NCBI RefSeq assembly: GCF_011170125.1 | Contig: NZ_BLLN01000002.1 | Span: forward strand, 777,501-841,500 | Origin: Streptomyces diastaticus subsp. diastaticus | GTDB taxonomy: Bacteria > Actinomycetota > Actinomycetes > Streptomycetales > Streptomycetaceae | Direction: 5' to 3' | DNA: 64,000 nucleotides | Part shown: positions 27,192 through 37,404 of the stretch, one piece after another | How positions within the stretch are numbered: position 1 is the first letter of the stretch | How the letters are laid out: each line of letters starts with the position of its first letter | Program-made: the position numbers and the translations under genes | Notes under the pieces: model-generated | What the model was told of the DNA's origin: nothing | The model's input: the letters and a program-made list of their open reading frames with translations, nothing else | Database searches by the model: none

Positions 27192-28106
27192 TCAGCGCCG
27201 GGCCGGGCGGGTACGCCGCAACCCGGCGAGGACCGCGATGACCAGTGCCAGGACGAGCAGGCCGCCGAGGACCGCCCACGCCAGGGTCCTCGGCGCGCTC
27301 GCCAGGGCGTCGAAGACGGCGGCGGCGGAGGCTTCGGAGACGTCCCGGGGCAGGTCGTCGAGGGTGGCCCGGCGCCCGATCACGATGCCGATCAGCAGCG
27401 CTCCGCAGGCCAGTGCTCCGCCCAGACAGGTGAGGACGGCGGCCCGCGCCCGGCGCCGGGCGAGCAGGAGGCCCACAGCGGCGGTCACCACGGCGGCGCC
27501 CGCCAGCCAGAGCCCGGCCTCCTGGAGGAGGCGGAAGCTCTGCCGTGCGGCCGGGAAGCGGTGCGCCTCCAGGATCGTCACCTCGACGTCCTCGACCGGC
27601 ACCCGGTCGGCGAACGGCACCCCGTCGGCCTCGAGCTGGTCCTTCACCTGCTGGGTGATGGGGGCGAGGTTGAGGGTGACCGCACCGTTCCCGTCGCCCT
27701 CGCGCAGGGCGCGCTGGACGGCGCCGTGCGCCTCCCGGTTGGCGGCGTTCCAGCCGGTGCGGAAGGTCTCCGTGGTGGTGAACGAGCGGATCGCGCTCTC
27801 CACGAACTCCGCGACGGTGTCCTGGAGCGGCCCGGTGTCCAGCTCCCGCATCACCCGGTCGGTGACGGCCGCGGCGATGTCCGCCTGGACGTGCTCGTTC
27901 GAGGCGAGCGGCTCCATCGTGCCGACGTACTCGTCCACGTCGCCGATGTCGAGCCGCGCCCAGCCGGAGAGGATGGCGAGCGGCACCAGCAGCGCCGTGA
28001 CGACCAGCAGCACCCCGGAGGCGGCCGCCGAGAAGCCCCGTCCGGCGCGGCGGGCGCGGGACGGGGCTCGGGCGGCGGGACGCTCGGCGTTCGCGGGACT
28101 GCTCAC
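27192..28106 (-). CDS. Conserved membrane protein of unknown function
   Basis: 304 residues from a GTG start. A basic N-terminus is followed by a membrane helix (GVLLVVTALLVPLAILSGW, about 32-50). About 130 residues predicted to be outside the cell (DEYVGTMEPLASNEHVQADIAAAVTDRV) come next, then three or four C-terminal helices separated by Arg-rich loops. I recognise it as a common actinobacterial membrane protein without assigned function. It is convergent with phoX across 27 bases that contain a short GCCGGCC/GGGCCGGC hairpin. Confidence 0.75.
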   Translation of the reverse strand: MSSPANAERPAARAPSRARRAGRGFSAAASGVLLVVTALLVPLAILSGWARLDIGDVDEYVGTMEPLASNEHVQADIAAAVTDRVMRELDTGPLQDTVAEFVESAIRSFTTTETFRTGWNAANREAHGAVQRALREGDGNGAVTLNLAPITQQVKDQLEADGVPFADRVPVEDVEVTILEAHRFPAARQSFRLLQEAGLWLAGAAVVTAAVGLLLARRRARAAVLTCLGGALACGALLIGIVIGRRATLDDLPRDVSEASAAAVFDALASAPRTLAWAVLGGLLVLALVIAVLAGLRRTRPARR

Positions 28107-28184
28107 GGAGTCCAGCGAAGCGGTGCCGGGCGGCGGACGCCACCCGTGGAGGGCTCATCGGGTCACCCGGAACCCGCCCGGCGG

Positions 28185-28595
28185 CTACTCCTTGGTGTGG
28201 TACCGGTAGAAGACCGAGACGAGGACGACCAGCCCCAGCACGAGACCCAGGAAGATGGACCGCAGGATGCTCGCGCCGCTGAGGCTGTACAGGTAGCCGA
28301 AGACCGCTCCGGCGAAGACTCCCCAGACCGCCGCCCGCACCGGCTGCGGGATCGCCCGGGTCATCGCCTTGTGCAGGACGAAGGCGACGACGCCGACGAC
28401 CAGGCCCGATCCGATGCCGAAGAGCACGTTGCGCCAGGTGATCGGCCCGGCGTCGCGTTGCAGGGTGGCACCCCAGCAGCCGTAGAGCACGGCCAGGACG
28501 AGTGGCCAGCCGATCGACGCCCTGCTCGTCGCTGGATGGCGGGCGGGAGCGTGCGGGCGTCGGGTGTCTCCCCTGACCTGGGCGGCGTGCGACAT
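28185..28595 (-). CDS. Small polytopic membrane protein of unknown function
   Basis: 136 residues, with AGGAG before the ATG. After about 28 polar residues there are four hydrophobic segments (IGWPLVLAVLYGCWG, NVLFGIGSGLVVGVVAFVLH, AAVWGVFAGAVFGYLYS, SIFLGLVLGLVVLVSVFY). No catalytic motif is seen. It lies 78 bases upstream of the previous membrane protein gene in the same direction, so the two may be co-transcribed. Confidence 0.7.
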   Translation of the reverse strand: MSHAAQVRGDTRRPHAPARHPATSRASIGWPLVLAVLYGCWGATLQRDAGPITWRNVLFGIGSGLVVGVVAFVLHKAMTRAIPQPVRAAVWGVFAGAVFGYLYSLSGASILRSIFLGLVLGLVVLVSVFYRYHTKE

Positions 28596-28890
28596 GGCGG
28601 GCTCCTCTCAGCCGGTGAGCCGCGGGCGGTACGCGCTGCGCTCGGCGGCCCGGGCGGAGGTTCGGCCCGGGCACGGCTCCGGTGCGGCCGGTCCACGGCC
28701 TCCTTCCAGAGCACACCGCAAGGACCGCGACGGCAACTCGGGGGCCGGTCGGCGCGGCGCCCTCCCTGGTGCGCGGGGACGGCTCGTACGAGGTGCGGGG
28801 GCGAGAGGGGCGTGGTTCTCTGGCGGTCGGCGGCCCGGTGCCGGGTGTGGCTGGGGCCGACCGTGCGGGACCGGACGGCCGGGCAGGCGC

Positions 28891-28912
28891 CGATGTTTCA
28901 CGTGAAACATCG
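28891..28912. promoter_or_regulatory. parS site 1
   Basis: Contains the exact 16-base parS core TGTTTCACGTGAAACA (28894-28909), extended symmetrically to 22 bases. ParB binds such sites to build the centromere complex that ParA moves during sporulation; in streptomycetes they cluster around oriC. Confidence 0.95.
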
Positions 28913-28930
28913 CCAAGGTCCCGGTCCTCC

Positions 28931-28956
28931 GGAGATGTTTCACGTGAAACATCTCC
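28931..28956. promoter_or_regulatory. parS site 2
   Basis: A second exact parS core (28936-28951), 42 bases from the first centre to centre, with symmetry extending to 26 bases (GGAGA and TCTCC flanks). The near-integral four helical turns could place the two ParB clamps on the same face. Confidence 0.95.
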
Positions 28957-29119
28957 GGGCGGCAGGCGGTTGACGGCCGCGGAGAGTTTCGCAGCCGGAA
29001 GAACGACCGAGTGGGAGGCGCCAGATGGGGCGGCGGACGAAGACCGTGAGCGGCGCGGAGACCGGAGTGCTCGGGCCGAGGCGCGGGCGGGCCAGGCAGG
29101 ACGTGGGAGAGAGATCCCG

Positions 29120-29806
29120 ATGAAGATCGTGGTGTTCGGGGCCACCGGCATGATCGGCAGCCGGATCACCGCCGAGGCGGTGCACCGGGGCCATGAGGTG
29201 CTGGCGGTCAGCCGGAGCGGCGGCGCGCCCGTACCGGGTGCGGTGGTGACGGTGGGCGACGCGGGCGACCCGGAGCGGGTGCGTGAACTGGCGGTGGACG
29301 CCGACGCGGTCATCTCCGCCGTCGCTCCGCCCCGTGACGGCTCCGACCCGGGCGAGGTCTTCCTGGCGGTCAACGTCGCGCTGGCCGAGGGCGTGAGCGC
29401 GGCCGCCGCCACCACGCCCGGGCCCGCCACGGGAGCGGGTGCGGGGCGGCTGGTCGTGGTCGGTGGCGCGGGCAGTCTGGAGGTGGCGCCGGACCGTCCG
29501 CTGGTCGAGGAGGAGGGCTTCCCCGAGGCGTACCGGCCGGAGGCGCTGGCCCAGCAGGATGTCCTCTGGTTCTACCGGGACATCGACGACCCGGGGCTGG
29601 ACTGGACGTACGTCTCCCCGGCGCCGGAGATCGCTCCCGGTGAGCGGACCGGGCACTACCGGATCGGCGGCGACGGACTGCTGACGGCGGAGGGGGCGGG
29701 CGGCAGCCACGCCTCGGGGATCAGCGCCGAGGACTTCGCGGTGGCCGTGGTCGACGAGGCGGAACTCCACCGTCATCCGCGTACCCGGATCTCGGTGGCG
29801 TACTGA
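29120..29806 (+). CDS. NAD(P)-binding NmrA/atypical-SDR family protein
   Basis: 228 residues. The N-terminal Rossmann motif is VVFGATGMIGSRI (about 4-16; GATGxxG), followed by a basic strand end (AVSRSGG) and DADAVISAVAPP, as in YwnB/NmrA-like NAD(P)H-binding proteins. It lacks a classic YxxxK active site. The later LVVVGGAGSLEV and WTYVSPAPEIAPGERTGHY are typical of this subgroup. Function may be redox sensing or an isomerase/reductase step. The ATG at 29120 follows GGGAGAGAG. It runs into the next gene with a 55-base gap. Confidence 0.82.
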   Translation: MKIVVFGATGMIGSRITAEAVHRGHEVLAVSRSGGAPVPGAVVTVGDAGDPERVRELAVDADAVISAVAPPRDGSDPGEVFLAVNVALAEGVSAAAATTPGPATGAGAGRLVVVGGAGSLEVAPDRPLVEEEGFPEAYRPEALAQQDVLWFYRDIDDPGLDWTYVSPAPEIAPGERTGHYRIGGDGLLTAEGAGGSHASGISAEDFAVAVVDEAELHRHPRTRISVAY

Positions 29807-29861
29807 GCCACGGAGCTGGCCCGTTGGCGTGGCGAGGAGAAGCAGGCGGGAGGTGGGGACG

Positions 29862-31079
29862 ATGCGGCGGGTGCAGGGGGACGCGACGAGAGTGAGCCGG
29901 CTCGGTCGCGTACCCGCGTTCCCGCCGACGTGGCTGCGTGGACGGGATGCCGTCCGGGTCCTTCCCGCGGTGCTTCTCGTCCTGATCGTTCTCGGTGACC
30001 TGTGGACCAGTAGCGGGTTCCGGATGATCACCTGGGTGGTGATGGTCCCCGCCCTGACGGCCGCGCTCGCCGGGGTGGGCGGCACCGTCGTCTTCTCGGT
30101 GCTCTCCCTGGCCGCCTACCTGTTGGTGGACACGGTCCTCCACCCGGTTCCCGAGACGGGGCTGCCCGGCTTCCTCCTGGTGGTGGCGGCCGGTTCGACG
30201 TCGGTCGCCGCCTGCGCGGTCCGCCGGGCCAACGAGCGGCGCGCGGAGAGGCTCGCCCTCGTCGCCGACGTCGTCCGCGACACCGTGCTGCGGCCCCTCC
30301 CCTTCCAGTGGGGCGGCCTCGACTGGTCGGCGCTGTACGTGACCGCCGACCGTGTCGCGCGGGTGGGCGGTGACTTCTACGACCTCCAACCGAGCCCGCA
30401 CGGCACCCGGGTGGTCCTCGGCGACGTACAGGGCAAGGGAATCGGCGCGGTGGCCGCGGTGGCGGTGCTGCTGGGCACGTTCCGTGAGGCCGCGTATCAC
30501 GAGGGGCTGCTGCGGGACGTCGCCCGCCGCCTGGAGACCCGGATGAAGCGCCAGCAGGCGTACAGCCGCTTCATCGGCCGGAACGAGAGTGACCGGTTCG
30601 CGACGGCGGTGGTGCTCTCCTTCGACCCGGTGGAGCCCGGCACGGTGCGACGGGGCGTCTCCGGGATGGACCTGGCGACGCTGGGCCACGAGCCGCCGCT
30701 GGCCGTCGGCCCGGACGGGGTGCGTGCTCTGCCGTCCACGGGCGGCGTGCCACTGGGCATGGGCGAGCTGGCCTGCGACCCGCCCGGCAGCGGCCCCCGG
30801 ATCGCTCGCGACGGTCTGGCACCCGACGAGACGCTGCTGCTCTTCACCGACGGCGTCACCGAGGCCCGAGACAGGACCGGCGCGTTCTATCCGCTCCAGC
30901 AGGACCTCGCTCGAGCCGTCGCCGAGGACCCCGGCCTGACCCAGCCGGAGCGCCTGGTCCGCTACGTCCGCGACGCCGTGGACCGCCACGTCAGCGGCGC
31001 CCGCTGGGAATCCGACGACCTCACCCTCCTGGCCCTCAGGCCCCTACCGGTCGAGCCGCCACGCGAAGCGTTCCCGTAG
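29862..31079 (+). CDS. Membrane-anchored SpoIIE/RsbU-type PP2C phosphatase
   Basis: 405 residues from the ATG at 29862 (GGAGG eight bases upstream; an in-frame GTG lies at 29829). Three or four N-terminal hydrophobic segments (VLPAVLLVLIVLGDLW, MITWVVMVPALTAAL, TVVFSVLSLAAYLLV, GFLLVVAAGSTSVAA) anchor it. The phosphatase domain has GGDFYDLQ, LGDVQGKGIGA, TLGHEPPL and LLFTDGVTEARD. It should dephosphorylate an anti-anti-sigma factor at the membrane; no partner gene is adjacent. Together with the gene at the left edge it is the second such enzyme in the window. Confidence 0.9.
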   Translation: MRRVQGDATRVSRLGRVPAFPPTWLRGRDAVRVLPAVLLVLIVLGDLWTSSGFRMITWVVMVPALTAALAGVGGTVVFSVLSLAAYLLVDTVLHPVPETGLPGFLLVVAAGSTSVAACAVRRANERRAERLALVADVVRDTVLRPLPFQWGGLDWSALYVTADRVARVGGDFYDLQPSPHGTRVVLGDVQGKGIGAVAAVAVLLGTFREAAYHEGLLRDVARRLETRMKRQQAYSRFIGRNESDRFATAVVLSFDPVEPGTVRRGVSGMDLATLGHEPPLAVGPDGVRALPSTGGVPLGMGELACDPPGSGPRIARDGLAPDETLLLFTDGVTEARDRTGAFYPLQQDLARAVAEDPGLTQPERLVRYVRDAVDRHVSGARWESDDLTLLALRPLPVEPPREAFP

Positions 31080-31934
31080 ACCGGCCGTCCCAGCCGGGGG
31101 AGGGGCGTCAGTGCCCTCGCCGGCCCGAAGCGGCGAGAGCGCTGCGGGCGCCGGGCCTGACCGCCTGCGGTGGCCCGAAGCGGCGAGAGCGCTGCGGGCG
31201 CCGGACCTGACCGCCTGCGGTGGCCCGGCGGAACGCGGCCGGTCGAACCGGCTGGCGCGGTGCACGACCAGCGGGCGTGGTCGGGCCCGGGGTGCCGGAG
31301 ACGCGCGGACGAGACCACCTCGGTCCTGGAGAGCCGGCGCTCTCGACCGCACCGGGGAGGCCAGGCCTCAGCCGCCGCACCGCCGACGCCACCGCCGAGC
31401 CAGCGCCGACGCCGAGCCAGCGCCGACGCCAGGCGCGGCGGACGGCCGCGACGAGGCCGCTCCGCAGACGAGGCGCTCCGCAGACGGCGCCCCCGCGCAG
31501 GGCGGTCGCCCACGCGCCGGTCCTCCGCCCGGGGCCGTCCGCCTCGCCAGTTGCCCGCCCCGCCGGTCGCCGCAGCCGGAGCCGCCCCGCCCACGGCACC
31601 CCACCGTCGTGGGCCGCGCGCAGGCGCCGCCTCGCACCCGGCGAACTCCGGCGTCGGTCGCCCCTCTCGTCCCGGATCGCGGGATCGGCGCGGAGGCGGG
31701 AGGGTGGAAGGAGTGTCCGCGTGGCCGGGCGGACCGGCGGGTGCGCCCGGCGCGGGGCACGCGAGAGGGCGTCCGCGGCGGGCGGCGGCGGGCGGGACCG
31801 GCTCGCCGTACGCGCGCGGTCGACCCGCTTCCGGCGCCCAGCCGGGTGGCGCCCATCGGCTCGTCCGGCACCCGTACCGGGCGCCGGGTCGCCGGACCGA
31901 AGGCCCGGCCAGCGCACCGACGTGGAGGAGAGAG
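31080..31934. repeat. 855-base gene-less region rich in tandem repeats
   Basis: No frame here looks coding: all long open frames are low-complexity Arg/Ala/Pro shadows. It contains a 50-base tandem duplication (31122-31171 and 31172-31221, one difference, with a third copy beginning). It also has a 17-base duplication (31394-31410 and 31411-31427, with a degraded third copy) and a 16-17-base duplication (31453-31469, 31470-31485). The ribosome site and start of the alcohol dehydrogenase gene lie at the right end. Confidence 0.75.
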
Positions 31935-33005
31935 ATGAGTCAGCCCGAGGAGCTCCCCGAGACGATGAAGGCGGTCCAGTACCGCGAGGTCGGCACGGCG
32001 CCCGAGGTGGTGGAGATACCCGTGCCGCGGCCCGGGCCGGGGGAGGTGCTGCTCAAGGTCACCGCCGCCGGCGTCTGCCACTCCGACATCGCGGTGATGA
32101 GCTGGCCCGCCGAGCAGGTGCCCTTCCCGCTGCCGCTGACCCTCGGCCACGAGGGCGCCGGGGTGGTCGCGGAGGTGGGCGAGGGGGTCGACACGGTGCG
32201 GCTGGGGGACGCCGTGGTGGTCTACGGGCCCTGGGGCTGCGGGACCTGTGTGAAGTGCGCGCAGGGCAAGGAGAACTACTGCCTGCGCGCCGAGGAGCTG
32301 AAGATCCTGCCGCCCGGCCTGGGTGCCCCCGGAGCCATGGCCGAGTACATGATCGTCGACTCGCCGCGGCACCTGATCCCGCTCGGCGGCCTCGACCCGG
32401 TGCGGACCGTACCGCTGACCGACGCGGGCCTCACCCCGTACCACGCGATCAAGCGGTCGATGCCGAAGCTGGTGCCCGGCTCGACCTCCGTGGTCATCGG
32501 CGCGGGCGGCCTCGGCCATGTCGGCATCCAACTGCTGCGGGCCATGACCGGGACCCGGGTGATCGCGCTGGACGTCTCCGAGGAGAAGCTCGCGCTGGCC
32601 CGCGAGGTCGGCGCGCACGAGGCGCTGATCTCCGACGACGAGGCGGTCGGGCGCATCCGCGAGCTGACCGGCGGGCGGGGCGCGGACGCCGTCTTCGACT
32701 TCGTCGGTGTGCCCCCGACCACCGCCATCGCCCAGCAGTGCGCCGGAGTCGAGAGCGATGTGACGATCGTCGGCATCGGCGGCGGCTCGGTCGAGGTGGG
32801 CTTCGGCACCACGGCCTACGAGACGGTGGTCACCGCCCCGTACTGGGGCAGCCGCAGCGAACTCGTCGAGGTCTACGACCTGGCCCGGGGCGGCGACATC
32901 ACCGTGCACGTCGAGACGTACACCCTGGAGGAGGCCCCGAAGGCGTACGAGCGGCTGCACGCCAACGAGGTGCGCGGCCGTGCCGTGATCGTGCCCGGGA
33001 GCTGA
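31935..33005 (+). CDS. Zinc-dependent NAD(P) alcohol dehydrogenase (MDR family)
   Basis: 356 residues. Catalytic zinc ligands are visible in GVCHSD (about 46-51) and GHEGAG (about 70-75). The structural zinc site is CGTCVKCAQGKENYC (Cx2Cx2Cx7C, about 101-115). The nucleotide motif GAGGLGHVG lies at about 195-203, followed by VIALDVSEEK, whose Asp suggests NAD preference. It oxidises alcohols or reduces aldehydes, with unknown substrate. The ATG follows GGAGGAGAG. The convergent neighbour is a CsoR/CstR-family repressor gene, 17 bases away. Confidence 0.93.
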   Translation: MSQPEELPETMKAVQYREVGTAPEVVEIPVPRPGPGEVLLKVTAAGVCHSDIAVMSWPAEQVPFPLPLTLGHEGAGVVAEVGEGVDTVRLGDAVVVYGPWGCGTCVKCAQGKENYCLRAEELKILPPGLGAPGAMAEYMIVDSPRHLIPLGGLDPVRTVPLTDAGLTPYHAIKRSMPKLVPGSTSVVIGAGGLGHVGIQLLRAMTGTRVIALDVSEEKLALAREVGAHEALISDDEAVGRIRELTGGRGADAVFDFVGVPPTTAIAQQCAGVESDVTIVGIGGGSVEVGFGTTAYETVVTAPYWGSRSELVEVYDLARGGDITVHVETYTLEEAPKAYERLHANEVRGRAVIVPGS

Positions 33006-33022
33006 CCCGCGGGCCGGGGTGC

Positions 33023-34899
<1,877 letters not shown>

Positions 34900-34993
34900 T
34901 GGGCTTCCCCCAAGCCGTCCGGGGGACGGCTGATAGTGCGGACAGTGCGGTCGGGCGGAGCCGCGGCGGCGCGGCCGCCTTCCGGCACGGGCC

Positions 34994-35013
34994 GATGTCT
35001 CACGTGCGACATC
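34994..35013. promoter_or_regulatory. Degenerate parS-like site A
   Basis: TGTCTCACGTGCGACA (34996-35011) differs from parS at three positions but keeps the central CACGTG and the GA/TC flanks (GATG...CATC pattern shared with the perfect sites). Confidence 0.55.
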
Positions 35014-35050
35014 CTGCCGCCGCGCGGCGGCGTTTCCCGCGGGGCGTCCG

Positions 35051-35070
35051 GATGTTCCACGTGAGACATC
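35051..35070. promoter_or_regulatory. Degenerate parS-like site B
   Basis: TGTTCCACGTGAGACA (35053-35068) has two differences from parS and is flanked by GA and TC, 57 bases from site A. Occurrence of two such sites together, as with the perfect pair, makes chance unlikely. Confidence 0.65.
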
Positions 35071-35127
35071 GGCCGGCGCGAAAGGCGGGCCGCCACCGGA
35101 GGCTCCTCCGGCCCGGTCCCGCCGCCG

Positions 35128-35625
35128 TCAGCGTTCGACGGGGCGGACGGAGACCGAGGTCGAGGAGAGAGATGCCTCGACCCAGACCTCGGTTCCCCTG
35201 GTGAGGGGAGCGGTGGATTTGGCGGACAGCTTCAGCGGCTGACCGCCGAGGTGCACCAGCACCTCGCCGTACCCGCTCGCCGGGATGGCGGTGACCACGG
35301 AGCCGGCCGTGCCCACCAGATCGGCCGAGCGGGGTGTCGCGTCGGTCTGCTCACGCATCAGGGCCTTGCTCAGCTTGAGCACGACCCAACCGGTCACCAA
35401 CCCGGCCAGGACACCGACGGCTGTCGCGCCGGCCACGCCGATTCCGGTGGTCCCCAGTACGACCGCCCCACCGAACCCGAGCATCGACACGAACCCGGCA
35501 ATGGCGGGCAGGGAGAGCAGGCCGTCGAGGAAGTCCCCGAAGAATCCCTCCAGGACGCCGTCGAAGATCAGGGACAGGACCAGCAGGACGATTCCCGCGA
35601 TGCCCAGACCAAGAAACAGGGTCAC
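35128..35625 (-). CDS. NfeD-like membrane protein (flotillin partner)
   Basis: 165 residues from the GTG at 35625 (GAGGGGAAG upstream); the open frame extends to 35826 but without membrane-protein character. Four hydrophobic segments (LGLGIAGIVLLVLSLIF, LPAIAGFVSMLGFGGAVVLG, IGVAGATAVGVLAGLVTGWVVL) precede an OB-fold tail with the NfeD pattern GTAGSVVTAIPASGYGEVLVHLGG (about 105-128). NfeD proteins bind and support flotillins; the flotillin gene follows in the same direction. Confidence 0.85.
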   Translation of the reverse strand: MTLFLGLGIAGIVLLVLSLIFDGVLEGFFGDFLDGLLSLPAIAGFVSMLGFGGAVVLGTTGIGVAGATAVGVLAGLVTGWVVLKLSKALMREQTDATPRSADLVGTAGSVVTAIPASGYGEVLVHLGGQPLKLSAKSTAPLTRGTEVWVEASLSSTSVSVRPVER

Positions 35626-36401
35626 GATCTTCCCCTCCCCGTGTCGCCGTTTCCCTCCCGCGCCACCGCGCCCCCGTTCTCCGGCGGCGGTTGCTCCGGA
35701 GCCGGCGGTCCTGATCTCCGCCGTGCCGCTCTGGTGGCCGCTCCGCGTTCCTGGTGCGCGTGGCAGAGTGAGAAGCCGGTGCCGTGACTCTCCTGAATGG
35801 TCCCATAGGCCCGGCGGAAAAGACATTGCCGATCACCGGCAATCTTGACGCTTTCTTAATGCCGTGAACCCGCCGTCGCGCCGTCCCCGCGAGCCGCCGC
35901 CCCCGGTGCCCGGCTTTCCCGCACCGGCAATCCGAGGCCATGGGTGGCAACGGGACGGGAGGGCGTGCTCTGATGTCCCTTCGGCCGACGCGGGCGACGC
36001 CACGGGCAGCGTCCGCGAGGGGCCGACCGCGACCGGGGTTCCAGCACAGGGCCCCCGGTGGGGCGGCCCCTGTTCCTCCCACCGCCGAGCCGGCCCGCCA
36101 CGGCCCTCCCGGGCGGGCTCCGGCCCCGGCCCGGCGGCACCCATCCGGATCGTCGTCGGGTCCGAACAAGGGACAGGCGGGAGCGGGACGAAGGCCGGTG
36201 GCCCACGGACCGGGCCCGCTTGCGAGCGGCCCCGGGGGCCGCGCCGGCCACCCGACGCCCACCCCCACCTCAGCCGTCGCCGAGACCGTCCCTCCGGCGG
36301 CCGACCGCCCGACCACCCACACCCGACCCACCGTCACGAACAGCGCCGCAGCCGGCGTCCCGCGCAGGGGCCGGGCCGCGGCCCATGGGGGAGATTCCGA
36401 C
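35626..36401. other. Divergent intergenic region between nfeD-like and hydrolase genes
   Basis: 776 bases. Longer open frames extend through it but look like composition artefacts. An A/T-richer patch at 35820-35865 holds a 7-base inverted repeat ATTGCCG-ATCAC-CGGCAAT (35825-35843) followed by TTGACG (35845-35850), a possible rightward -35. Nothing else is recognisable. Confidence 0.45.
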
Positions 36402-37244
36402 ATGAGGACAGAGCGGGCCCAGGACTCCGAGCCGCCGCCCCGCACGGCCGCCGCGCCGGAGGAGGCGCCCCCGGGGCGGCCCGGGCAGGACGCCGCGCGG
36501 CCCGGCCTCGACGGCCTGCCGCGCCAGGGCGGTCGCGGCGCGGGAGGCGGCGACGGGCCGGAGGCCGTGGTGATGCTGCTGCACGGCGGGCGGGAGGCCG
36601 GACTGGAGGCGCCACCGCCGTGGAACCTGCCCGGCCTGCGGATGCGGCCCTTCGGACGGTCCATCGCCCGCGCCACCCGCGGTCACGACGTCCGGCTGAC
36701 CGCGGTGCGCTACACCCACCGGGGCTGGAACGGAACCCGTGAGGACCCGCTCCGGGACGCCCGCCGCGCCCTGGACGCCGTGGCGGAGGCGTACGGCGAG
36801 GTCCCGGTGATCCTCGTCGGCCACTCCATGGGCGGTCGCGCCGCGCTGCGTGCCGCCGGGCACCCGCTGGTACGCGGCGTCGTCGGCCTCGCCCCCTGGT
36901 GTCCGCCCGGCGACCCGGTGACACAGCTCGCCGGCCGCTCGGTGGTGCTGCTGCACAGCGACCGCGACCACACCACGAGCCCGCTCGCCTCGCAGACGAC
37001 GGCGACCCGGGCTCGCCGCGCCGGGGCACGGACCTGCTCGGTGACGATCCGCGGCAGCGACCACGCGATGCTCCGGCGCGCCCCCGTCTGGCACCGGCTC
37101 ACCGCCGACCTGGTCACCGGTCTCCTCGGTCACGGCCCGCTCCCCCCGGCGGTCGACGCCGCTCTGCGACTGCCCCCGGGCACCTCGGGGCCCGAGGGCA
37201 ATCTCGACCTGGACCGGATCACCGGCCCCCACGACGCGCGCTGA
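36402..37244 (+). CDS. Alpha/beta hydrolase
   Basis: 280 residues. The first ~55 are Pro/Arg-rich and disordered. The fold starts with AVVMLLHGGREAG (oxyanion HGG) and has the nucleophile elbow VGHSMGG (about 143-149), an acid candidate in LLHSDRDHTTS and the catalytic His in RGSDHAMLRRAP. It is a serine hydrolase of the dienelactone-hydrolase/lipase type. The ATG at 36402 has GGGGGAG upstream; longer versions of the frame are not supported. It is convergent with the LCP gene. Confidence 0.82.
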   Translation: MRTERAQDSEPPPRTAAAPEEAPPGRPGQDAARPGLDGLPRQGGRGAGGGDGPEAVVMLLHGGREAGLEAPPPWNLPGLRMRPFGRSIARATRGHDVRLTAVRYTHRGWNGTREDPLRDARRALDAVAEAYGEVPVILVGHSMGGRAALRAAGHPLVRGVVGLAPWCPPGDPVTQLAGRSVVLLHSDRDHTTSPLASQTTATRARRAGARTCSVTIRGSDHAMLRRAPVWHRLTADLVTGLLGHGPLPPAVDAALRLPPGTSGPEGNLDLDRITGPHDAR

Positions 37245-37404
37245 GCACCTGCCCGTACGCGCGCGCCCGGCCACCGGCAGCGGCCGCCCCCTCGGGGACG
37301 GCTTCACGTCCGGCCCGGCGCCCACGGCGCCGGGTACGCACTCCCACGGCGCCGGGAGGGCCGGCCGGCCGCCACGGACACCGCACAGGACGCGGGGACT
37401 TCCC

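Larger units (their letters stand above)
28596..29119. other. Divergent intergenic region carrying two parS sites
   Basis: 524 bases with no supported gene. Two perfect parS sites occupy 28891-28956; the rest is featureless G+C-rich sequence. Confidence 0.6.

Noticed and set aside
31122..31221. The 50-bp direct repeats as a CRISPR array
   Set aside because: The two copies are adjacent with no spacers, and no cas genes are present.
31111..31938. Rightward 275-codon frame in the repeat-rich region
   Set aside because: Arg/Pro/Ala low-complexity sequence with tandem repeats, no ribosome site and no domain.
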